Position numbers and translations under genes: made by a program. A DNA stretch of 64,000 bases from Bacteroides intestinalis DSM 17393 (lineage in GTDB: Bacteria; Bacteroidota; Bacteroidia; Bacteroidales; Bacteroidaceae). Positions 53,498 to 62,304 of the stretch are shown in pieces. How positions within the stretch are numbered: position 1 is the first letter of the stretch; each line of letters begins with the position of its first letter. A model generated the notes under the pieces. That model was not told where the DNA came from. It saw only the letters and a program-made list of their open reading frames with translations, and made no database searches. The stretch is taken from assembly GCF_000172175.1 (NCBI RefSeq), contig NZ_ABJL02000002.1, positions 124,001 to 188,000 of the forward strand, in the 5' to 3' direction.

Positions 53498-54478
53498 TCA
53501 GTCAATTTTCAGTTTATCCCCCGATAAATCGACTTTAAACAGGTGCGGAATACGAATATACCGCCCGTTCACATCTTTATGACTATGAACAGACATCATC
53601 CACTCACCATCCAAAGTACAGAACAACATTCCATGTCCGAAGTTAGGCGGAGTGATCGGTTCTTTCTCTTGTATCCAGGGTCCATCCAGAGTTCCGCTTT
53701 CGGAATAGGCAACGCCCTGTGTATAATCCTGGAATACCCAGCTTGTCCATATCATGCCTAACCGGCCCGTACCTGTGCGGAAAAGCCATGGTCCGTCGGT
53801 TACACGGTTGGGCAATACCTTGTCCCCTATCTTCTCTCGGCTCCAAGGAGAATCACTGGCACGGAAAAGAATCTTTCCTTTGCCGATGGAACCGCTTAAA
53901 TCGGGCTTTAATTCGATCTTTTCCATCGTACCGTTCCAGTTTTGCAGCCATTCGTGGCAATAGATCATATAAGGTTTGCCGTCACTGTCCACCCAGAATG
54001 TCCCATCAAGGGTAGGCATATTCTCGGGTAGGTAAGTGGGGTCTTTCATAGGTTTATAAGGGCCATCCGGTTTATCACTGACCAGGATGTGGCTGGCACG
54101 ACGGGGGATGACGTTTCCTTTTACAGTATCAATCTTGATGGCGTTGTTCGTAAAAGTGGCGAAATAGTAATATTTTCCGTTGTATTCGTGCAGTTCGGCT
54201 GCCCAAATTTCGGGTTTAGAGCCCATCCAGGAGTCAGGATCAGTTTCTGCTACACGATAAGGACCTTCCCAACGGGCAAGGTCTTTGCTTTTCCAAAGGA
54301 GGCCGCCGGTACCGGTCATATAATAAGTAGAAGTTTTCTTATCAGCCAGTATGCAGGGGTCACTCAGGTGGATAGAATCGAGAGGGATGTTGGAACGGAA
54401 GCGGTTTGGGACCTTCTGCTGGGCAGATGCTAGGACAGAACACAAGGTAAATATAAACACCAATAATTCTTTTCTCAT
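53498..54478 (-). CDS. GH43-family glycosidase, single domain
   Basis: A 326-residue secreted enzyme (signal 1-19, LASAQ). The propeller begins at HLSDPCILAD with Asp40 as catalytic base. Further blades show GSKPEIWAAELHEYNGKYYYFATF, LDGTFWVDSDGKPYMIYCHEW and RVTDGPWLFRTGTG. In this last block the usual acid Glu of an EGP-type motif is not obvious, so the acid residue is uncertain. Likely an alpha-L-arabinofuranosidase or related exo-enzyme. It follows the GH2 gene after 120 bases that are almost entirely a long palindrome, and seems to depend on the GH2 promoter. Confidence 0.82.
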   Translation of the reverse strand: MRKELLVFIFTLCSVLASAQQKVPNRFRSNIPLDSIHLSDPCILADKKTSTYYMTGTGGLLWKSKDLARWEGPYRVAETDPDSWMGSKPEIWAAELHEYNGKYYYFATFTNNAIKIDTVKGNVIPRRASHILVSDKPDGPYKPMKDPTYLPENMPTLDGTFWVDSDGKPYMIYCHEWLQNWNGTMEKIELKPDLSGSIGKGKILFRASDSPWSREKIGDKVLPNRVTDGPWLFRTGTGRLGMIWTSWVFQDYTQGVAYSESGTLDGPWIQEKEPITPPNFGHGMLFCTLDGEWMMSVHSHKDVNGRYIRIPHLFKVDLSGDKLKID

Positions 54479-54504
54479 ATTAGTTCTTTTAATATAATGA
54501 GGAC

Positions 54505-54593
54505 AGATACGCAGACGACGCGGATAAGGCGGATCAACGCGGAATAATCATAAATCCGCGTTTGTCCGCTTCATCCGCGTCGTCCGCGTATCT
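54505..54593. repeat. Long intergenic palindrome with 39-nt arms
   Basis: Arms 54505-54543 and 54555-54593 are complementary at 34 of 39 positions around an 11-nt loop. Each arm is itself built of degenerate GACGCGGAT / AAGGCGGAT units, strongly GC-rich against the AT-rich surroundings. It fills the gap between the GH2 stop and the GH43 start, on the same strand. No T tract follows. Confidence 0.85.
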
Positions 54594-54598
54594 ATAAC

Positions 54599-57500
54599 TT
54601 ATTCAATTTCTATACCGTGTTGTACCGGAGTAAGAATGAATGTAAATTCATAGTCACCATAAGGCAACTGATATTGTGGCAACGGCCATGCACCCCAACT
54701 GTTCACACATCCTAAGCCCATCTGAGCCTTGTCGATGCAGAGATTTGTCAGGTTAGCCTCTTTCACTTCGGGAGAGTGGCTCTGACCTTTATCCCAACCA
54801 TCGTCTAAAGACTCGATAGTATAGTGCAGGGCTGATGCGGAGAACGGAGCGTCAGCTACAATCTGCAAACCGCGTCCGGCATCGTTCAGTTGCTTCCACC
54901 AGCGGATATCGGTCTTCGTACCTGTTTCCTGCGGACGGATATAAGAATAGAATTGTTCATCTACACTTTGGCGATACAATCCCAGATCTGTACAATGATT
55001 ACGGTCACTGTAGTTCTCTACCGGGCCACGGCCATAGTATTCTACAGTTTCAAAAGTCTTAGGCATCTGCATCTGCATACCGAAACGGAACATATGAGAA
55101 ACTTTAGCCTGCGGATCGGCAGTCATCTTCTGAGTCACCTTTACAGCACCCTTGTTGTTGATTACATAAGTAAGATCCAGTTTGGCAGAAACATTCTTCA
55201 TTTCGTATTCTGCACGTACCACTGTCTGATTGTCTACTGTCTCCCATTTGAAGGAAGTCAGCTTCAGACCCGGGTTCTTCCAGGCAGCGAATTTCTGTTG
55301 CAAACCTGCACCGAAATCATTGTCCGTAGGTGCACGCCAGAAGTTAGGTGCCAGTTCGGCATCTTCGTTCATCAATTCCGTGCCTGCTACGTTGTAGCGA
55401 TTCAGGTAACCGGTATGTTTGTTGAATTCCAGACGGAAGTTATCACCGTTGATGATCAGATAACGCCAGTCGTTTTCCTGGATTTGAGGAGCAACGGTAG
55501 GAGTATTCACAACTTCCACATTCTTCAGGTCCATAGCAGGAGCCTTGTAGGGGTTCAGTACAAGCTGGTCTTTGGCTACGGCATATCCGGCGGGAAGCAG
55601 ACCTTCGCGGTTCTTCAGGCGATAAGTTACATTCAACAACCATTCTTTGCATTCGCAGGTTTTGCCGATGTTCAATTTCACTTTGGCAGTCTGCTGCGGA
55701 GCTACGTTGAGGTCTTCTACACGACCGGTACGAATTACTTTACCGTTAGCAAGCAATTGCCAATCCAGATAGTAAGCGGAAAGGTCACGGAAGAAGTTTT
55801 CGTTGTACACATTCACTTCGCCGTTCTTCAGGTCAGCAGGAGTTGTCCAGATGTTCTGATAATAGTAACCCACTTCGTACATGTGCGGATTGGGAACACG
55901 GTCGGGACTGATCAGACCATTATCGCAGAAGTTCTTGTCGGAACCGTCGTAACGGTTGAAGTCACCGCCATAAGCGTAGATAGTTACACCGTCTTTGCCT
56001 TTCCAACGAACGGACTGGTCTACGAAGTCCCAGATGAAACCGCCTTGCAGGTTAGGATATTTACGGATCAGATCCCAATATTCTTTGAAACCGCCCTGTG
56101 AGTTACCCATAGCGTGGGCATATTCACACTGGATAAGAGGCTTCTTGGCATCTGTACGCTGGCCATATCTTTCCATGTGCTTGTAATCGGCATACATGGG
56201 GCAGTCGATGTCGGTAAATTCGTTTCCGTGCGCCTGTTCGTATTGTACGGCACGGCTGGAATCTTCATTCTTGATCCAACGGTAGCAAGCTTCAAAATTA
56301 GGTCCGAAACCGGCTTCGTTACCCAATGACCAGAAAATAATGCTGGGATGATTGAAGCCGCGTTGTACGTTGCGCTGGTTACGTTCCATGTGAGCTTTGG
56401 CATAGTCGGTGCGTTTAGCCAGTGTCTTTTCACGATAACCCATACCGTGTGATTCGACATTAGCCTCAGCCACTACATACAAACCGTATTGGTCGCAAAG
56501 GTCGTACCACAGATTGTCATCAGGATAGTGACAGGTACGCACAGCGTTGATATTAAATTTCTTCATGACCTGGATATCCTGGATCATGCGTTCGGGAGAT
56601 ACGACATAACCACCATCCGGATCAATTTCATGACGGTCGGCACCTTTGAAGAGAACGGCCTGACCGTTTACTAATATCTGGTCACCTTTCAATTCAATCT
56701 TACGGAAGCCTACCTTTACGGGGATTACTTCGTTGCTGCCTTGCAAAGTGGCACGCAGTGTATAGAGGTAAGGAGTTTCGGCTGTCCATTTATGAGGATT
56801 TTCCACATTCATCAGAATGGTACCGCTACCTTTGGCTGTTTCCGTAGCTACTGCCTTGCCGGTAGCATCCAGTAATTCCAGATTTACGTTACCGCTGCCT
56901 TTCAGGTCGAGCGTCACACGCAGAGAACCATTTTTGTATGCCTCGTCCAGATCGGGAGTAATACGGATGTCCTGAATACGTTTCTTGTTGCGGGCATAGA
57001 GGTAGCAATCACGTCCCACGCCACTGTAACGGAAGAAGTCCTGGTCTTCCAGGTAGGTTCCATCACACCAGCGAAATACCTGGAAAGCGATAAGATTCGT
57101 TTGTCCGGGTTTCAAATAAGGAGTCAGATCGAATTCAGCTTCGAGCTTGCTGTCTTCGCTATAACCTACATAACGGCCATTTACCCAGAGATACATGTTG
57201 GAGGTTACAGAACCGAAATGAGCGATAATGTCTTTCCCTTTCCAGTCGGCGGGAACAATGATCTCACGACGGTAAGAACCTACATGATTGTTCTCTGTAG
57301 GAACTTCAGGAGGGTTGTTCTGGAACTGATTACGCCAAGCATAGCCAGTGTTTACATAAATAGGATCGCCATAACCATTCAATTCCCACACAGCGGGAAC
57401 TTGCAGATTATTCCAGCCTTTGTCATTGAAACCTACTTTCCAGAAGTCGGTAGGACGCTGGTCTGCATTGCGTACCCAAGAGAATTTCCAGGTACCGTTC

Positions 57501-57694
57501 AAAGTCATGTAATTAGTAGATTGGTCTTTCTTGCCTTGCATGGCGGCATCTGCCGATTCATAGGCAAAGTAATTAGTGTGCATGGGAGCACGGTTCACGG
57601 CATTGATCTCCGGATCAAGCCACTCTTTAAAGGACTGTGCATTTGCAGTCAGAGCCAGGGCTGCAAAGAGTCCGGTAATAAGATGTTTCTTCAT
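54599..57694 (-). CDS. GH2 beta-galactosidase, LacZ type
   Basis: A 1031-residue enzyme with a signal peptide (1-19, LTANAQ), so periplasmic or surface-located, unlike E. coli LacZ. Domain order is as in LacZ: sugar-binding jelly roll (about 20-215), two immunoglobulin-like domains, TIM barrel (about 340-620), and a C-terminal beta-galactosidase small chain. The acid/base is Glu460 (WSLGNEAGFG) and the nucleophile Glu524 (IQCEYAHAMGNS). It hydrolyses terminal beta-galactose. It has its own promoter and direct repeats (57751-57818) although GH51 genes lie just upstream on the same strand, so it can be regulated separately from them. Confidence 0.93.
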   Translation of the reverse strand: MKKHLITGLFAALALTANAQSFKEWLDPEINAVNRAPMHTNYFAYESADAAMQGKKDQSTNYMTLNGTWKFSWVRNADQRPTDFWKVGFNDKGWNNLQVPAVWELNGYGDPIYVNTGYAWRNQFQNNPPEVPTENNHVGSYRREIIVPADWKGKDIIAHFGSVTSNMYLWVNGRYVGYSEDSKLEAEFDLTPYLKPGQTNLIAFQVFRWCDGTYLEDQDFFRYSGVGRDCYLYARNKKRIQDIRITPDLDEAYKNGSLRVTLDLKGSGNVNLELLDATGKAVATETAKGSGTILMNVENPHKWTAETPYLYTLRATLQGSNEVIPVKVGFRKIELKGDQILVNGQAVLFKGADRHEIDPDGGYVVSPERMIQDIQVMKKFNINAVRTCHYPDDNLWYDLCDQYGLYVVAEANVESHGMGYREKTLAKRTDYAKAHMERNQRNVQRGFNHPSIIFWSLGNEAGFGPNFEACYRWIKNEDSSRAVQYEQAHGNEFTDIDCPMYADYKHMERYGQRTDAKKPLIQCEYAHAMGNSQGGFKEYWDLIRKYPNLQGGFIWDFVDQSVRWKGKDGVTIYAYGGDFNRYDGSDKNFCDNGLISPDRVPNPHMYEVGYYYQNIWTTPADLKNGEVNVYNENFFRDLSAYYLDWQLLANGKVIRTGRVEDLNVAPQQTAKVKLNIGKTCECKEWLLNVTYRLKNREGLLPAGYAVAKDQLVLNPYKAPAMDLKNVEVVNTPTVAPQIQENDWRYLIINGDNFRLEFNKHTGYLNRYNVAGTELMNEDAELAPNFWRAPTDNDFGAGLQQKFAAWKNPGLKLTSFKWETVDNQTVVRAEYEMKNVSAKLDLTYVINNKGAVKVTQKMTADPQAKVSHMFRFGMQMQMPKTFETVEYYGRGPVENYSDRNHCTDLGLYRQSVDEQFYSYIRPQETGTKTDIRWWKQLNDAGRGLQIVADAPFSASALHYTIESLDDGWDKGQSHSPEVKEANLTNLCIDKAQMGLGCVNSWGAWPLPQYQLPYGDYEFTFILTPVQHGIEIE

Positions 57695-57750
57695 GGATAT
57701 AAAATTAGTATGTTTGTAGCGGTACGAAGAATATTTTCTGCATACCGCTA

Positions 57751-57758
57751 CAAAGATA
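57751..57758 (-). promoter_or_regulatory. -7 box of the GH2 gene
   Basis: TATCTTTG on the minus strand, 56 bp before the GH2 start; same box as the GH43-GH35 gene. Confidence 0.6.
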
Positions 57759-57778
57759 GGGTGAATGAACTTTTTTTA

Positions 57779-57818
57779 GGGGGAATAATAGTTCAAAAAA
57801 GGGGGAATAGAGTTCAAA
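57779..57818 (-). promoter_or_regulatory. Direct repeats upstream of the GH2 gene
   Basis: On the minus strand TTTGAACTCTATTCCCCC (57801-57818) and TTTGAACTATTATTCCCCC (57779-57797) form two half-sites, 21 bp apart at the TTGAA end and 22 bp at the CCCCC end. The nearer TTGAA starts 38 bp from the -7 box, exactly as at the GH43-GH35 promoter. Confidence 0.65.
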
Positions 57819-57821
57819 GAG

Positions 57822-59753
57822 CTACTGTATCCGGTACACTCCGAACGAACGTGGTTCAAGTTTCAGTTTCAGAGATTGCCCTTCTACCTGTACCGGACGT
57901 ACACGGGGAACAATCGCTTCCTGATCCAGCGTATTTACTGTGCGCCAATTGTCATTCTGTAAGTAAGTGCAGGAACCGGCAACCAACTGACGTTTCTTCA
58001 AACCATTGAAATCGATCTGAACATCGGCAGGCTTACTGCTTGCATTCACCAGTTTCAGGATGATTTCTCCGGTAGGTGCATTCAGTGCAGCTGTTGCATA
58101 GAGGCTGTCCTGCCCCACTACTGCTTTGCCATCCATCTTCAGGCTGAGTACATCGGTACCGGCATTCATGCCGTACATCTGCTGAACGTAATAGTTCGGT
58201 GTGCGCATCATGCGCAGGTTATCGAACCAGATCAGGTCCGGATTCCACTGCCAAGCGTCTACGTGAGCAAACAACGGCGCATAAGTAGCCAGATGAACAA
58301 CATCCGCATTCCGCTCCAGTCCCGTCATAAAGGCAGCTTCGGAAAGGGCGGCGAGGAAGTTGTTATCCTTCTTCGTGGAATGATCGTGTGAAGCATATTC
58401 CCCGGCGAAAACCTTCGGACCTTTACGGTCGTAATTGTCATAGCGTGACGCATTGCCAAAGAACCAATCAGGATTCATGTAGTAGTGTTCGTCCACCAGG
58501 TCTACACCGATACGCTTCATTTCGGGCCATAGATAATCGAATTTATCACCGCTGGCACTCGGGCCGGAGCTACCTACAACCTTCACATCAGGATATTTCG
58601 CACGGATAGCTTTTGTGAAAGCTTCCAAACGTTCTACATAAACCTTGTCCCACTGTTCATTACCGATACCGATCATCTTCAGATTGAAGGGTTCGGGATG
58701 TCCCATATCGGCACGCACTTTTCCCCACTTGGAAGTAACAGGGCCGTTGGCAAATTCAATCAGGTCGAGTGCATCCTGTATGTACGGATCGAGTGCATCC
58801 ATCGGAACCACTTCGTTGCTTTCGTACTGGCAGGAGAGCCCGCAGCTGATTACCGGAAGAGGTTCTGCACCGAGGTCCTCGCTCAACAGGAAGTATTCGA
58901 AGTAACCAAGTCCCAAAGTCTGGAAATAGTCAGGGAAGGCTTTATGTTTGAAGGTGTAGTTCCAGCGGTTTTCATTCAGAGGGCGGTTTTCAACAGGGCC
59001 TACGGAATTCTTCCACTGGTAACGGGTTTCAAGACTGTTACCCTCGATGATACAACCACCGGGGAAACGGAATACGCCCGGGTTAAGGTCATAAAGGGCT
59101 TGTGCGAGGTCGGCACGCAGACCATTCTCACGTCCTTTCCAAGTATTCACAGGGAACAGGGAGATATGATCCATATCCACCGTACCACGTGTTTCGAGGA
59201 CGATACGCAGGCGGGCATGAGCATCTGTGAAAGGAGATTTCAGCACCGCCGTCAGCTTTTGCCAGTTATTGCCGCTGACTTCGATTTCTTTCTTCAACAG
59301 ATTCTGTGCATTGGAGTTGACAAGCTCGATGGAGAGCTTCATCGGCTTCGCATCCGGCGTGCGGGCATAAACGGAGAAACGATATTCTTCACCTTGCTTC
59401 ACACCGATGCCGCGGTAACCTTCATTATCCAGTCCGGCGCGCAGCAGACGACCATCGTTCACTACGCGTACATAGTGAGGATTGCGGTCAAAACAAGGAT
59501 TTGCATCCTGAACGGTTACATTACCGAAAGGCACCCAACCCACGAAAGGTTGTGGGAATTCAAACGAACGGTTCTTTACCAGTTCGGCATACAGACCGCC
59601 ATCGGCACCGAAGTTGATATCTTCGAAAAAGATGCCATACATTTCAGGTTGTATCTTTGCCGTCGGTTTGGAAACGTCGACGGTCATTACATGTTGTTGT
59701 GCCTGCATGCTCAAAGCAAGAGACAAAGCAAAAAGGGCAGTTAACTTTCTCAT
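57822..59753 (-). CDS. GH51 alpha-L-arabinofuranosidase
   Basis: A 643-residue secreted enzyme (signal 1-18, LSMQAQ). It has an N-terminal carbohydrate-binding-like beta domain (about 40-190, EPQPF to RGTVDMDHISLFP), then the GH51 barrel with FRFPGGCIIEGN, the acid/base Glu366 in IGIGNEQW, VDEHYY, and the nucleophile Glu452 in VFAGEYASHD, and a C-terminal beta-sandwich. It removes terminal arabinofuranose from arabinan, arabinogalactan or arabinoxylan. It starts nine bases after the other GH51, in one operon with it and the GH97-GH43 gene. It ends shortly before the GH2 promoter. Confidence 0.93.
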   Translation of the reverse strand: MRKLTALFALSLALSMQAQQHVMTVDVSKPTAKIQPEMYGIFFEDINFGADGGLYAELVKNRSFEFPQPFVGWVPFGNVTVQDANPCFDRNPHYVRVVNDGRLLRAGLDNEGYRGIGVKQGEEYRFSVYARTPDAKPMKLSIELVNSNAQNLLKKEIEVSGNNWQKLTAVLKSPFTDAHARLRIVLETRGTVDMDHISLFPVNTWKGRENGLRADLAQALYDLNPGVFRFPGGCIIEGNSLETRYQWKNSVGPVENRPLNENRWNYTFKHKAFPDYFQTLGLGYFEYFLLSEDLGAEPLPVISCGLSCQYESNEVVPMDALDPYIQDALDLIEFANGPVTSKWGKVRADMGHPEPFNLKMIGIGNEQWDKVYVERLEAFTKAIRAKYPDVKVVGSSGPSASGDKFDYLWPEMKRIGVDLVDEHYYMNPDWFFGNASRYDNYDRKGPKVFAGEYASHDHSTKKDNNFLAALSEAAFMTGLERNADVVHLATYAPLFAHVDAWQWNPDLIWFDNLRMMRTPNYYVQQMYGMNAGTDVLSLKMDGKAVVGQDSLYATAALNAPTGEIILKLVNASSKPADVQIDFNGLKKRQLVAGSCTYLQNDNWRTVNTLDQEAIVPRVRPVQVEGQSLKLKLEPRSFGVYRIQ

Positions 59754-59762
59754 TATTATATC

Positions 59763-62288
59763 TTATTTTTTCTTTTCAATATTCTGATGGATACGTATCA
59801 CTGTAAACGAATAAGCAGGCATAGAGTAAGAAAAGTCATTTCCTTCTACCTTGAAATCAGAAGAAGCAGGTTTAGCTCCTCTGTCTTTCGGATCACCTGT
59901 CAATATCGTTTTTGTAGCCGAAGGATTTACCAAAGTAACCCCGTCCAACTTCACCTGGGAAGAAACTTCTACCGGAAGCATATTCACTAACTTCACGATA
60001 TAATCTCCGGTATTAGCGTCTTTCACAACTGATACTCCGACACGTTTCTTCACGGCATCCCAACCATTATTCAGTTTTACCGTAGAAGACAAGTATTCGG
60101 TACCGGCATTCTGACCATACATCTGTTGGGTATAGTAGCCTACTGTGGGTTTTACTTCCGCATTATTAAAGTAGATTAAATCCGGATTCCATTGTCTATG
60201 GCCTTCTTTAGCCAATAGAGGAGCATAGGAAGTCATTTCTACCACATCACCGTTACGTTCTACGGCAGTCAGGTAGAGAGCTTCGGCAAGTGCAGTTTCT
60301 ACATTATTGGGGCGTCCCGGCAGGTGAGCGGCGTATTCGCCCAAGTAAACTTTCGCTTTGCTACGGTCATAATAATCGTAATATTCCTGATTGTGGATCA
60401 TCCAACCCGGTTCTACATAGTAGTGTTCATCTACCATCGGTACCCCCAGTTCAGTAGCAAGATCCCAACCTACTTCATAATCCGTACCTTCATAGAACGG
60501 ACCGGTAGTACCAATCACGGTAACTTCAGGATATTTTGCTTTTACGGCATCAAATATCATCTTAAAGCGTTCCACGAAGACAGGTGTAATCATGTCCTCA
60601 TTACCAATACCGATGAACTTCAGGTTGAATGGTTTCGGATGTCCGGCTTCCGCACGCTTCTTACCCCACACGGTTTTGCGGGCATCTCCGTTGGCATATT
60701 CTATCAGGTCGAGAACATCTTGGATGTACTGATCCATTTCTTCCATCGGAATACCACCCTGCTGTCCCATGCAAGTCAGTTCATCCTTGGAATGGTGGGC
60801 GCAGGTACCGGAGTTCTGACAAGGTACACCGGCTGCAAGCACAGGTACGGGCTCCGCACCCATATCTTCACAGAACAAGAAGTATTCGTGGTATCCCAGA
60901 CCGCGTGTCTGATGGTATCCCCAAAGATTGCGGAGCGGCTTACGGGCTTCCAACGGACCGATAGAGCCTTTCCAATCATAAATATTATCTATTCCATCGC
61001 CATGAGCCACACAACCACCGGGGAAACGTACGAAACGGGGATGCAGGTCGGCAAGCGTTTGTGCCAGATCGGCACGAAGTCCGTTTTTACGGCCTTTGAA
61101 GGTCTTTTGCGGAAAGAGGGAAATCATATCCAGCGCATACTTGCTGACAGCCTGGGGAACAATAGACAGAGATGCAGCAGCCGCATCACTTGTGGCTGTC
61201 AAGACTGCTTTCTGTTGTTTCCAATCTTTAGATGTTATGTTTACGACAGTTTGTGCTATAATTGTTCCATCTTTATCAACCAAGTTCACAAGTACTTTGC
61301 CTCCTTTACCCTCAAGTACTTTACCAAAGAGTGAGAAGTCATATTTCTCGCCTTTCTTCAAGGCTATGCCGTCGAAACCAGCATTCACCAATGCTGTTTG
61401 TTCAGCTGCATTCACATCGAAAACAGCATAATGGGAGTTATTAGGATGAATAGGATTTTCCGTTGCAATGCTCAATGTAGCATCACTGCCCTGAACACTC
61501 CAGGAGTGAGTAGTATTCCAGTTCTGATCGTTACCACGATCCGTCGGGGTATACTCAAAGTCGCGGTTCTGAACCAGTTCGGCATACAAGCCGCCGTCCG
61601 CTCCATAGTTGATATCCTCAAAAAAGATACCAATCAGATGCTTGCTGATCTCTTTCGCCTGACCTGCATTCACCTGGATAGTAGCCTCTACAGGCTTGAG
61701 GTTGGCAAAACGTACAGGGTCTTGCTCGGTACGTTCAGCGTTCAGTGACTGGCGGTATTTCTTATGTTCGGCATAGCGGATGATCTGCTGCACGGTAGTA
61801 TAAGGAACTTCCTGCACCCAGCCTTCTTCTTCAGAACCATTCACCAATACCTTCTTCTGAGTGGTGGGATACACATCTTTGGGTTCATACTTGCTACGTT
61901 CTTCGGGAGAGAAATAACTCTGTGCTTCCCACTTCTGCAAGTCGGGAGAGGTTACATAGGCAAGTGCCTTACCGGTATTCGTAGTTTCCCAGATGCAATG
62001 CCACTTGCCATCAGCACGGGTTTGCATCAAATGGGGCTTGAACATAGTCTTTGCCCGTCCCCACGGACCAAAGTCGGAATTCACATAGGCAAATCCATTA
62101 GCTACGCTAAACCACTTCTCTCCGTCGGGACTCCAAGCAAACTTCAGGCCGCTGCGTCCATCACGGTTCGAATAGGAAAAAAGGTACACCTGATTCGGTT
62201 CATTCGTCACGCCCTCCACCTTTGCCTGCACAGGGAAGACAAAAGACAGAAGTAAACATACACTTAAAAATCTAATCAATCTGTTCAT
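59763..62288 (-). CDS. GH51 arabinofuranosidase with an N-terminal propeller fragment
   Basis: An 841-residue secreted enzyme (signal 1-22). Residues about 200-835 are a complete GH51: binding-like beta domain, VRFPGGCVAHGD, acid/base Glu564 (IGIGNEDM), VDEHYY, and nucleophile Glu651 (VYLGEYAAHL). Residues about 30-185 are extra and resemble two or three blades of a GH43-type propeller (VYLFSYSNRDGRSGLKFAWSP, HLMQTRADGKWHCIWET, AYVTSPDLQKWE), similar to the propeller start in the upstream GH97-GH43 protein (AYLFTYFKDDTHSLYFAVSD). It has too few blades to be a catalytic domain. It starts 16 bases after the GH97-GH43 gene. Confidence 0.88.
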   Translation of the reverse strand: MNRLIRFLSVCLLLSFVFPVQAKVEGVTNEPNQVYLFSYSNRDGRSGLKFAWSPDGEKWFSVANGFAYVNSDFGPWGRAKTMFKPHLMQTRADGKWHCIWETTNTGKALAYVTSPDLQKWEAQSYFSPEERSKYEPKDVYPTTQKKVLVNGSEEEGWVQEVPYTTVQQIIRYAEHKKYRQSLNAERTEQDPVRFANLKPVEATIQVNAGQAKEISKHLIGIFFEDINYGADGGLYAELVQNRDFEYTPTDRGNDQNWNTTHSWSVQGSDATLSIATENPIHPNNSHYAVFDVNAAEQTALVNAGFDGIALKKGEKYDFSLFGKVLEGKGGKVLVNLVDKDGTIIAQTVVNITSKDWKQQKAVLTATSDAAAASLSIVPQAVSKYALDMISLFPQKTFKGRKNGLRADLAQTLADLHPRFVRFPGGCVAHGDGIDNIYDWKGSIGPLEARKPLRNLWGYHQTRGLGYHEYFLFCEDMGAEPVPVLAAGVPCQNSGTCAHHSKDELTCMGQQGGIPMEEMDQYIQDVLDLIEYANGDARKTVWGKKRAEAGHPKPFNLKFIGIGNEDMITPVFVERFKMIFDAVKAKYPEVTVIGTTGPFYEGTDYEVGWDLATELGVPMVDEHYYVEPGWMIHNQEYYDYYDRSKAKVYLGEYAAHLPGRPNNVETALAEALYLTAVERNGDVVEMTSYAPLLAKEGHRQWNPDLIYFNNAEVKPTVGYYTQQMYGQNAGTEYLSSTVKLNNGWDAVKKRVGVSVVKDANTGDYIVKLVNMLPVEVSSQVKLDGVTLVNPSATKTILTGDPKDRGAKPASSDFKVEGNDFSYSMPAYSFTVIRIHQNIEKKK

Positions 62289-62304
62289 GGTATTATTTAT
62301 CGGG

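Noticed and set aside
54890..56101. 403-codon open frame on the plus strand inside the GH2 gene
   Set aside because: It lies fully antisense to a strongly conserved beta-galactosidase, has no promoter or family features, and its length follows from codon use of the real gene.
58698..59744. 348-codon open frame antisense to a GH51 gene
   Set aside because: Shadow frame; the opposite strand has an intact GH51 with catalytic residues.
60324..61334. 336-codon open frame antisense to the other GH51 gene
   Set aside because: Shadow frame for the same reason.
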